From: Methanoregulaceae archaeon
Lineage (GTDB): Archaea > Halobacteriota > Methanomicrobia > Methanomicrobiales > Methanospirillaceae
Direction: 5' to 3'
NCBI GenBank assembly: GCA_019695435.1
Contig: JACTVF010000184.1
Span: forward strand, 1-5,323
DNA: 5,323 nucleotides
Notes under the pieces: generated by a model
The model's database searches: none
What the model saw: only the letters and a program-made list of their open reading frames with translations
Told to the model about the DNA's origin: nothing
In this document: positions 1 to 5,035 of the stretch, one piece after another
How positions within the stretch are numbered: position 1 is the first letter of the stretch
How the letters are laid out: every line of letters begins with the position of its first letter
Program-made: the position numbers and the translations under genes

Positions 1-256
1 CGAGGTATACGTCTGCCTGCCGGAAGACAAGCCCCTCCACTTCGGTGACATACAGCACCTCCGAGAGAAAATCACAGAGAAGCGATTCCAGGTCCCGCGC
101 GCCGATATCGATCGATCGTGTCGTCCCGCCTTGCCGGTCTCCTCCGTACATCACCTGCATCAGCGCACTGAATGCCTCGGAAAACAGGGCATCCGTCGTG
201 GGGGCACAGGCCCGAATCTTCACATCTGCGGTATGGGACAGCTCTTCGTAACTCAT
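1..256 (-). CDS. Archease (RtcB RNA-ligase activating protein), C-terminus cut off by window edge
   Basis: Reading leftwards from the ATG at 256-254 gives 85 residues with no stop before the window ends, against about 140 for a full archease. The N-terminus starts MSYEELSHTADVKI, containing the family's signature HTAD motif (His8-Asp11), whose Asp is a metal ligand in characterised archeases. It is followed by a segment typical of the family (LFSEAFSALMQVMYGG, residues 24-39) and the conserved LLCDFLSEVLY stretch (59-69). Archease is known to help the tRNA-splicing ligase RtcB load guanylate and turn over, so a cytoplasmic role in tRNA splicing or RNA repair is expected. The start overlaps the stop of the upstream CxxC gene as ATGA (256-253), which suggests translational coupling, and no strong ribosome binding site is visible. 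rtcB often lies near archease, but it is not inside this window. The family call is firm; the C-terminal metal ligand cannot be inspected. Confidence 0.93.
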   Translation of the reverse strand, partial: MSYEELSHTADVKIRACAPTTDALFSEAFSALMQVMYGGDRQGGTTRSIDIGARDLESLLCDFLSEVLYVTEVEGLVFRQADVYL

Positions 257-540
257 ATCTGCCCGTGCCCTTCCGGCTCCTCTTCATAGAAAGGAATCAT
301 GTCGGTCCGTATTTCATCGAGAAAACGTGCCTGGTGGATCGAGATATAGATAATATGGCGGGCAGCCTGGAGCAGAATATCACTTTTTTTCGGAGCCTTT
401 ATGCGTACCGGGAGAAGAATCGGGCCTCCGCAGGAAGTACAGATCCGGAAATCACAATCTCTCTTCTCGATATAGTCCATGACATCAGGCGCAATAGTAA
501 TCCGGGAAACACCAGATGAATCAGAAGGATGACCAGGCAT
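253..540 (-). CDS. Small conserved CxxC protein of unknown function
   Basis: This is a 95-residue protein with no recognised function. It contains Cys29 and a CTSCGGP knuckle (Cys34, Cys37), a half zinc-ribbon or rubredoxin-like turn. A basic stretch follows (RIKAPKKSD, 46-54), then a predicted strand-helix segment (HIIYISIHQARFLDEI, 62-77) and an acidic tail. With one CxxC pair, metal binding would need Cys29, a His or dimerisation; this is inference. I chose the ATG at 540-538 because a TATA-like T-run lies about 29 bp upstream, the same distance as at the other first genes here. A GTG at 612-610 in the same frame, overlapping the upstream stop, would add 24 residues of Pro/Asn-rich sequence that looks like translated promoter. 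The gene overlaps archease by 4 bp, so a related RNA-metabolism role is possible but unproven. I recall similar proteins in Methanomicrobiales but cannot name a family. Confidence 0.75.
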   Translation of the reverse strand: MPGHPSDSSGVSRITIAPDVMDYIEKRDCDFRICTSCGGPILLPVRIKAPKKSDILLQAARHIIYISIHQARFLDEIRTDMIPFYEEEPEGHGQI

Positions 541-604
541 TATGCCAGTAGTATTGTAAGGGGGAATTAAAAAACGGTTATGGTTAAAATGAGGACCCGG
601 AGGT
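541..604 (-). promoter_or_regulatory. Possible internal promoter for the CxxC-archease pair
   Basis: The 64-bp spacer between the winged-helix stop and the CxxC start is AT-rich. On the minus strand it carries TTTTTTAATT (574-565), centred about 29 bp before the ATG. That is the archaeal TATA-to-start distance expected for a nearly leaderless transcript. The box is a poor match to the consensus, so the genes may also be transcribed by read-through from the upstream gene. Confidence 0.4.
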
Positions 605-913
605 TCACGCACCTACGAGCCGGACAACCATGGAGGTATACTTTTCTTTGAGCTCATAGGTCGTGACTCCCCCCGCACTCCGGCTGACTTTCAGGATACC
701 GATGCGGGAGGCAATAATGCCGACCATCGATGCGATCGTGTGGAATGAAACCGAGAATTGTTCCTTAAGTCCGGCAAGAATGTCTGCAATGGTCGTCTGC
801 CTTATCCGAAGAAGGAACCGGAGCACCTCACGGCGGATGCCGGTCTTATCACGTGAGAGATATGACCTGAGCCTGGACTCAATCACCTGTTCGATCTCAA
901 ACTGAGATCTCAT
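605..913 (-). CDS. Small winged-helix protein, probably DUF2551 family
   Basis: This 102-residue protein has the layout of a compact winged helix. An N-terminal basic helix (residues 6-21) is followed by RDKTGIRREVLRFLLR (21-36), a second helix (TIADILAGLKEQF, 41-53), a recognition-type helix (SFHTIASMVGIIASRIGIL, 56-74) and a beta wing ending in TTYELKEKY (84-92). The arrangement resembles the DNA-binding domain of Fur-like regulators but has no metal-sensing domain. It matches my recollection of DUF2551, an archaeal, mainly methanogen family with no assigned role. The ATG at 913-911 is supported by a TATA box about 27 bp upstream and the absence of a ribosome binding site, which fits a leaderless mRNA. 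It is the first gene of the leftward group and lies opposite secF, so autoregulation or control of the divergent promoter is possible but inferred. DNA binding itself is also inferred from the fold. Confidence 0.85.
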   Translation of the reverse strand: MRSQFEIEQVIESRLRSYLSRDKTGIRREVLRFLLRIRQTTIADILAGLKEQFSVSFHTIASMVGIIASRIGILKVSRSAGGVTTYELKEKYTSMVVRLVGA

Positions 914-934
914 GTGGTAGTGTCACGGTTTTCT

Positions 935-960
935 GCATATATAATTTTTGCTTTTTCCCG
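935..960 (-). promoter_or_regulatory. TATA box and purine-rich BRE for the leftward operon
   Basis: Minus-strand sequence AATTATATATGC (946-935) is a good archaeal TATA box. It is preceded by the purine-rich run GGGAAAAAGCAAAAA (958-944), which fits a TFB recognition element. The box centre is about 27 bp from the ATG at 913, so transcription should start at or within a few bases of the start codon. A second AT-rich stretch, TTTTTAAAA (969-961), lies further upstream and could be an alternative box. Confidence 0.7.
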
Positions 961-999
961 TTTTAAAAACCCCGTTCGGAAATCCCGCTATTCTGGCAT

Positions 1000-1047
1000 G
1001 GTACAGGGATATTCTGCGAAATTAATCCAAGTGCCTGGACCTGTACC
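1000..1047. repeat. 8-bp perfect inverted repeat between divergent promoters
   Basis: GGTACAGG at 1000-1007 is the exact reverse complement of CCTGTACC at 1040-1047, with 32 bp between the arms. It lies upstream of both TATA boxes. It could be a pair of operator half-sites or a weak hairpin. An 8-bp match within about 200 bp is not strongly significant by itself. Confidence 0.45.
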
Positions 1048-1087
1048 GGGGCAAAAGGGAGTACGGACATCCCCCGTCATCTGGTAA

Positions 1088-1095
1088 TTATTTAA
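1088..1095 (+). promoter_or_regulatory. secF: TATA box of the secFD operon
   Basis: TTATTTAA is centred about 29 bp before the secF ATG at 1121. The start site should fall within a few bases of the ATG. There is no Shine-Dalgarno sequence directly upstream (AATATGCT precedes the ATG), consistent with leaderless translation. Confidence 0.6.
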
Positions 1096-1120
1096 TCGTG
1101 AATGAACAGATGAATATGCT

Positions 1121-1975
1121 ATGGGATTATTCAGTTATACTATCGAAAAATATTCACCAAAACAACTGGTGATAATCCCGATGGTGCTGCTGGCCATATC
1201 GCTGGTGGTGCTTGCGTTTGTTACAGTAACGGTCGGGATGCCGGTCAAGCCGGGAATAGACTTCTCCGGTGGGACTGCCGTAACGGTGATCACGCCGGAC
1301 ACCTCAGATCAGATCCAGACCATCTTTGCCGGTTATCCGCTGGTGAGTATCAATGAAGGGTTGAACAACGGGAAGTTCATCACATTCGCAACGATGAGCG
1401 ATGCGCAGTACCAGAGTCTGACCGCACTGGTCGCGAGCAAATACCCTGATGCACAGATTAACCAGATCGGTGAATCCTTTGGTAAAAGTCTGCAGGATCA
1501 GGCGTTTATTGCCCTCATTATTGCCTTTATCGGTATGGCAATCGTTGTCTTTGTCTCATTCAGGACATTTGTTCCCTCCTGCGCAGTCATCCTCTCGGCA
1601 TTTGCTGACATGGCAATGACTGCCGCCATGATGAACATCGTCGGCATTCAGCTCTCGCTCGGGACCACCGCGGCACTGCTCATGCTGATCGGTTATTCCG
1701 TGGACAGCGATATCCTGCTCACCACACGGGTGCTCAAACGTCAGGGAAAACTCAATGACAAGCTGAACGGGGCATTCCGTACCGGTATCATTATGACCTC
1801 CACGACCATCGCGGCGGTTGTGGTGCTGCTCATTGTATCCTGGGCCGGGCAGGTCGTGGTAATAGAAGAGATCTCAGCGGTCCTTTTGATGGGGCTCATC
1901 TTTGATATCCTCAACACCTGGCTCACGAACGTCGGCATACTGAAATGGTACGTCCTCAAGGGAGGCGGGAAATGA
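1121..1975 (+). CDS. secF: Protein-export membrane protein SecF
   Basis: This 284-residue protein is the usual size and shape of archaeal SecF, one of two RND-superfamily subunits that help Sec translocation from the outer face of the membrane, in bacteria driven by the proton gradient. Six membrane segments are visible: about 16-39, 128-148, 152-174, 180-203, 222-241 and 247-272. The first large external domain lies between TM1 and TM2 (40-127). The signature GIDFSGG follows TM1 (45-51), and the TM4 motif GYSVDSDILLTTRVLK (191-206) corresponds to the conserved SecF segment. Acidic residues inside membrane segments (Asp163, Asp195, Asp198) are candidates for proton relay, by analogy only. Upstream out-of-frame ATGs at 1102, 1110 and 1116 do not offer a better start. 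The stop overlaps secD by 4 bp. Archaea lack SecA, so the complex must work with a translocon not driven by that ATPase. Confidence 0.97.
   Translation: MGLFSYTIEKYSPKQLVIIPMVLLAISLVVLAFVTVTVGMPVKPGIDFSGGTAVTVITPDTSDQIQTIFAGYPLVSINEGLNNGKFITFATMSDAQYQSLTALVASKYPDAQINQIGESFGKSLQDQAFIALIIAFIGMAIVVFVSFRTFVPSCAVILSAFADMAMTAAMMNIVGIQLSLGTTAALLMLIGYSVDSDILLTTRVLKRQGKLNDKLNGAFRTGIIMTSTTIAAVVVLLIVSWAGQVVVIEEISAVLLMGLIFDILNTWLTNVGILKWYVLKGGGK
1961..1965 (+). promoter_or_regulatory. secD: Strong ribosome binding site that fixes the secD start
   Basis: GGAGG ends 6 bases before the ATG at 1972. It makes that ATG the start, rather than the in-frame GTG at 1945, which would add nine basic residues encoded inside secF. 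Confidence 0.85.
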
Positions 1976-3432
1976 AACAGGAGAGGATAAAGGACCTCTT
2001 CAGGGACTGGCGGGTACTCACGCTGATTATTCTCCTGGTCCTCTCGGTCATCGCTATCTACCCGCATTACGATAACAAGGGCAACCTGACCACAAACCTT
2101 CAGTACGGCCTCGATTTCCAGCAGGGATCCTGGCTCCAGCTTGAGTTCAAGGCTGAAGTGGTCGGGTACACGACGACAGAGCCGGTCGATACGTTTGTCA
2201 CCAACCTCTCCAAGAGCCTCGATACCGATGTTGTACAGGTCGATGCCAACCATCTCGAGATCCGGAAATCCTACACGCAGGCGGAGCTCGAACCCTACTT
2301 TGAAGCCGAAAGTGGGACCGTAGTCTCGTACCAGCCCGGTATATCAGCGACCACGGCAGACTTGGTAAAGCAGATCCTTGAAGAGAAGATCAACTCGATG
2401 GGCACGAAGGACGCAAAAGTCAACACCCTTACCGGCATGAACAATGTTGCCCGGTACGTGCGCGTGGAGATGGCCGGCGTCGATATGAACCAGGCCCAGC
2501 AGATCATCGGGAAGCAGGGCAAATTCGAGATCCGTATCCAGACGACTGGTAACTCAACCGAGCACGTCCTCTACGGGGATTCCATAACGAGCGTCCAGGT
2601 ACCCAGTCAGTCACCGGCCGGCAGCGGGAAATGGGGCGTCGGGTTCACCTTAAGTGAAGACGGAGCTTCCACGTTCCAGAATGCAGCCATCAATTACGGC
2701 GCAACCACCGATCCGAGCAACCATAAACTCGCCATGCTTCTCGATAACCAGACGGTGTACTCGGCTCCGCTGTCCCAGGAACTGGCAGGATCGCTCCAGA
2801 GCGCACCCATCCGTGAGCTGTTTGCCTCCACGGGCAGCGGGACGAACGGCATGCAGGAGGCAACAAATCTCGAGATCCAGCTCCGGGCGGGTGCGCTGCC
2901 GGTTGACGTGTCGGTCGCCGGTTCCGGTTCGACGACCGCTTCCCTTGGCCAGCACTACATGACGATGTGCATTATCGCAGGCATCCTCGCACTCATTATG
3001 GTTGGATTTGTGATCTTCTACCGGTACCGCGAGCCAAGGATCGTGCTCCCCATGGTGCTGATCAACGCATCCGAAATCGTGATCCTGCTCGGATTCATCA
3101 GTGTCATCCAGTTCCAGATGGATCTCCCAACCGTCGCAGGGCTGATAGCAGTCCTCGGGACCGGTATCGACCAGCTGGTCGTTATTACCGATGAGATCCT
3201 TCACGAAGGGATTGTGCCATCGCCAAACGTCTATTTAAAGAGGCTTGCCCGTGCACTCACCATCATCGTGATCGCGGCGGCAACGGTGCTGATTGCGATG
3301 CTGCCACTCGCACTCATGGATCTTTCCACCCTCAAGGGATTTGCCATCATCACCATGATGGGAGTCATCGTGGGTGTAGTGGTGACCCGGCCGGCCTACG
3401 GTAAGATCATCATGGAAATCCTCTCCCAATAA
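1972..3432 (+). CDS. secD: Protein-export membrane protein SecD
   Basis: This 486-residue protein is the partner of SecF in the SecDF export complex. TM1 is at about 14-31, followed by the YGLDFQQGSWLQLE segment (45-58), the counterpart of the bacterial GLDLRGG motif. A large external domain (about 60-325) ends with the highly conserved LRAGALP motif (304-310). Five more membrane segments follow at about 331-350, 358-380, 383-407, 429-449 and 454-475. The TM4 motif GTGIDQLVVITDEI (396-409) carries Asp400, which matches the position of the conserved SecD Asp linked to proton use in bacterial SecDF. The start is the ATG of an ATGA overlap with secF, backed by GGAGG six bases upstream. The gene is intact and ends just before a T-rich spacer. 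Like other archaeal SecD proteins it is separate from SecF, and here it is encoded second. The assignment is secure. Confidence 0.97.
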   Translation: MKQERIKDLFRDWRVLTLIILLVLSVIAIYPHYDNKGNLTTNLQYGLDFQQGSWLQLEFKAEVVGYTTTEPVDTFVTNLSKSLDTDVVQVDANHLEIRKSYTQAELEPYFEAESGTVVSYQPGISATTADLVKQILEEKINSMGTKDAKVNTLTGMNNVARYVRVEMAGVDMNQAQQIIGKQGKFEIRIQTTGNSTEHVLYGDSITSVQVPSQSPAGSGKWGVGFTLSEDGASTFQNAAINYGATTDPSNHKLAMLLDNQTVYSAPLSQELAGSLQSAPIRELFASTGSGTNGMQEATNLEIQLRAGALPVDVSVAGSGSTTASLGQHYMTMCIIAGILALIMVGFVIFYRYREPRIVLPMVLINASEIVILLGFISVIQFQMDLPTVAGLIAVLGTGIDQLVVITDEILHEGIVPSPNVYLKRLARALTIIVIAAATVLIAMLPLALMDLSTLKGFAIITMMGVIVGVVVTRPAYGKIIMEILSQ

Positions 3433-3450
3433 CAATACCATAGATTTATC

Positions 3451-3458
3451 TTTTTTTT
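3451..3458 (+). terminator. T-run terminator after secD, also a possible TATA region
   Basis: A run of eight T begins 18 bases after the secD stop. Archaeal RNA polymerase terminates at such runs without needing a hairpin, and none is visible here. The same tract continues as TTTTTTAA (to 3460), centred about 30 bp before the thioredoxin ATG at 3487, so it may double as the core promoter of the next unit. Nothing else is seen in the 54-bp spacer. Confidence 0.55.
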
Positions 3459-3486
3459 AACCGACTACTCTACCGGGTATGATTAT

Positions 3487-3759
3487 ATGACGAAACCTGT
3501 TCTGTACGACTTTTTTGCCACGTGGTGCGGTCCCTGCCGGATGCAGACACCGATCATCGAGGAACTGGCGAAGAAACTGGACGACGCCGTCGAGATAAAA
3601 ACAGTGGACGTTGACGAGCACATGGATCTTGCGGAAAAATACGGGATCCGCGTGGTCCCGACCCTGATCATCGAGAAGGACGGGAAAGTTGTCCAGACGA
3701 TGGAAGGCGTCACCGATGCCGCAACGCTCGAAAAACTGCTCAGGCCGCTGGTGGGATAA
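3487..3759 (+). CDS. trx: Thioredoxin (minimal, archaeal type)
   Basis: This 90-residue cytoplasmic thioredoxin is shorter than the usual 105-110 because it lacks the first helix and strand. The active site is WCGPC (Trp13, Cys14, Cys17), the classical thioredoxin sequence rather than a glutaredoxin CPYC. The cis-proline motif RVVPTL follows (Pro58), then the glycine near the last helix (MEGVTDAATLEKLL, 72-85). It should reduce disulfides in cytosolic proteins. In methanogens thioredoxin can be recharged by an NADPH- or F420H2-linked reductase; neither reductase is in this window. The ATG at 3487 has only a weak GGG upstream, and a T-rich TATA-like tract sits about 30 bp away, so the mRNA may be nearly leaderless. 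The stop codon directly abuts the GTG of npdG, so the two are almost certainly co-transcribed. Confidence 0.95.
   Translation: MTKPVLYDFFATWCGPCRMQTPIIEELAKKLDDAVEIKTVDVDEHMDLAEKYGIRVVPTLIIEKDGKVVQTMEGVTDAATLEKLLRPLVG
3750..3754 (+). promoter_or_regulatory. npdG: Ribosome binding site deciding the npdG GTG start
   Basis: GGTGG lies within the last codons of the thioredoxin gene, five bases before the GTG. It supports a non-ATG start, which also puts the Rossmann strand at the very N-terminus as in known Fno proteins. Confidence 0.65.
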
Positions 3760-4410
3760 GTGAAGATCGGCATTGTCGGCGGCACCGGGGATATCGGGGA
3801 AGGCATGGCCATGCGCCTCTCTCTGGTCTTTGACCTGGTGGTCGGTTCGCGGGAGCAGGACAAGGCCGAAGCGAGCTGCACGATCACCCGGGAGACCCTC
3901 AAAAACCGGGGGCAGGAATGCACCCTTCGTGGAGTAACCAACCAGGACGCCGTGGATAAAGCAGACGTGGTCATTCTTGCTATCCCATTCCGGCATGTTG
4001 TCCCGACACTCTCGACCCTGCACGGGTTTGAGGACAAGATCGTCATAAGCCCGGTCAACCCGATGGAGAAGCAGGATCACTTTGTCTTTGTCCCCCCGCC
4101 GGAAGGGTCAGCTGCGCTGTTGATTAAAAAACTCCTGCCAAAGGAAGCTCGGCCCTGCTGCGCGTTCAACACCGTTGCCGCCAACCGGTGGAAGGCGCTG
4201 GACGAGGAACTGGCCTACTCGGTGCCGGTCTGCGGTGATGATGATGATGCAAAGCAGCAGGTAATGGAGATCGTTAATAAGATATCGAAGCTTCAGGCTT
4301 TTAATGCAGGTCCGCTCTCTGTTTCACCACTGATCGAATCGCTCACACCGCTGGTGCTCAATATCGCCCGGTACAACAAGATGCGGGATGTCGGCATTCA
4401 GTTCCGGTAA
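3760..4410 (+). CDS. npdG: F420H2:NADP+ oxidoreductase (Fno/NpdG)
   Basis: This 216-residue enzyme, of normal family length, transfers hydride between reduced coenzyme F420 and NADP+; in methanogens it mainly makes NADPH for biosynthesis. The N-terminal Rossmann fold shows MKIGIVGGTGDIGEG (1-15) with the glycine-rich loop. Ser30-Arg31 follow at the end of strand 2, where family members hold the 2'-phosphate of NADP. The family motif AFNTVAANRW is at 135-144, CGDDDDAK at 158-165, and the conserved C-terminus (GPLSVSPLIESLTPLVLNIAR, split at 184-204, then YNKMRDVGIQF) is complete. The start is GTG at 3760, immediately after the thioredoxin TAA, with GGTGG (3750-3754) as ribosome binding site inside the thioredoxin gene. 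The last 23 bp overlap the glycosylase gene. Placement beside thioredoxin suggests a link between F420, NADPH and thiol reduction. Confidence 0.96.
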   Translation: MKIGIVGGTGDIGEGMAMRLSLVFDLVVGSREQDKAEASCTITRETLKNRGQECTLRGVTNQDAVDKADVVILAIPFRHVVPTLSTLHGFEDKIVISPVNPMEKQDHFVFVPPPEGSAALLIKKLLPKEARPCCAFNTVAANRWKALDEELAYSVPVCGDDDDAKQQVMEIVNKISKLQAFNAGPLSVSPLIESLTPLVLNIARYNKMRDVGIQFR

Positions 4411-5035
4411 CGATGCCGGCAAGGCCGGAAAGATTGTCGATATCCTCAAAAACCGGTTCGGAGAGATTCCCTGGTGGCCGGGGAACACCGACGAGGTCAT
4501 GATCGGGGCGATATTAACCCAGCAGACCCGGTGGGAGAATGTGGAGCAGGCACTCCAGCAGCTTAAAGACAGGGACATGTGTTCTATGGCTGCCATGAAT
4601 GCAGCTGATGCGGAGAAGATCGAGGCAGCTGTGCGGTGTACCGGGTTTTACCGGATAAAGGCGCGACGGCTCAAAGCTCTGGCTGGGTTCGTGACTGATA
4701 TCTGTGGTGGCGTGGATTTGATGGCAAGCATACCTACTCCAACGCTCCGGGCCGGACTTCTCGGGGTATACGGGATTGGCGAAGAAACAGCAGACAGTAT
4801 CCTCTGCTACGGCTTTTCCCGGCCCAGTTTTGTGGTCGATGCCTATACAGAGCGCATTGCATGGTGTGCCGGAATAACTACCCCGCGATCCGCGCTCAAA
4901 CCTCTTTTTGAGAGTGTGATTGCAGAGGATTCCCACGTGTACCACCAGACCCATGCCCATATAGTAGAATACGCCAAAGGATGGTGTACAAAGAAGAGGT
5001 GCGAAGGATGCCGGATTATGGCTTTGAACGGATAG
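4388..5035 (+). CDS. HhH-GPD DNA glycosylase, EndoIII superfamily (COG2231/MagIII-like)
   Basis: This 215-residue base-excision repair protein removes a damaged base from DNA. The N-terminal part carries WWPGNTDEVMIGAILTQQT (29-47) and RWENVEQAL, the COG2231 pattern. The helix-hairpin-helix GVYGIGEETADSIL (126-139) leads to VVDAYT with the catalytic Asp151. In EndoIII the hairpin holds a Lys that makes it a bifunctional lyase; the aligned position here is Glu133, as I recall for Helicobacter MagIII, so a monofunctional glycosylase acting on alkylated purines such as 3-methyladenine is the best guess. The C-terminus has Cys200, Cys205 and Cys208 but no fourth Cys (Asn214 is where it would be), and the first gap is four residues instead of six. 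A normal 4Fe-4S cluster is therefore doubtful. The ATG overlaps npdG by 23 bp and has no clear ribosome binding site. Family is firm; substrate is uncertain. Confidence 0.92.
   Translation: MSAFSSGNDAGKAGKIVDILKNRFGEIPWWPGNTDEVMIGAILTQQTRWENVEQALQQLKDRDMCSMAAMNAADAEKIEAAVRCTGFYRIKARRLKALAGFVTDICGGVDLMASIPTPTLRAGLLGVYGIGEETADSILCYGFSRPSFVVDAYTERIAWCAGITTPRSALKPLFESVIAEDSHVYHQTHAHIVEYAKGWCTKKRCEGCRIMALNG
4996..5001 (+). promoter_or_regulatory. fucA: Ribosome binding site for the aldolase gene
   Basis: GAGGTG, a close match to the archaeal anti-Shine-Dalgarno complement, ends six bases before the ATG at 5008. It lies inside the 3' end of the glycosylase gene, so it marks a translated overlapping gene in another frame. 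Confidence 0.8.

Larger units (their letters stand above)
914..1120. other. Divergent intergenic regulatory region
   Basis: These 207 bp separate the leftward winged-helix/archease group from the rightward secFD genes. The two TATA boxes sit at the outer edges (about 940 and 1092). The 130-bp centre has no convincing ORF and carries an inverted repeat. I see no tRNA or known riboswitch here. Short G/C runs (CGGGG at 1047-1051 and CCCCG at 1072-1076) could pair, but only weakly. Confidence 0.7.

Noticed and set aside
172..519. Plus-strand open frame of 115 residues over the archease/CxxC genes
   Set aside because: The minus-strand reading gives recognisable archease and a tightly overlapping CxxC gene, while the plus frame has no motif or promoter.
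541..612. 24-residue N-terminal extension of the CxxC protein from a GTG at 612
   Set aside because: The segment is Pro/Asn-rich, lies over an AT-rich promoter-like spacer, and the ATG at 540 has the same TATA spacing as other genes here. Not fully excluded.
1047..1076. Possible hairpin CGGGG/CCCCG before secF as a riboswitch or small RNA
   Set aside because: Five base pairs with a 20-base loop is weak, and the predicted transcription start lies downstream of it.
1741..3204. Minus-strand open frames of 170 and 184 residues opposite secF/secD
   Set aside because: They are shadows of high-GC coding sequence; the His/Asp-rich composition is the typical artefact of reading membrane-protein genes backwards.
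3457..4080. Long minus-strand open frames (207 and 191 residues) opposite thioredoxin and npdG
   Set aside because: They are antisense to two genes with full family motifs, have the composition of translated complements and match no family I know.
4234..4247. GAT trinucleotide repeat in npdG encoding four Asp
   Set aside because: It is only four units long and encodes an acidic motif (CGDDDDAK) normally present in this family, so it is not a meaningful repeat.
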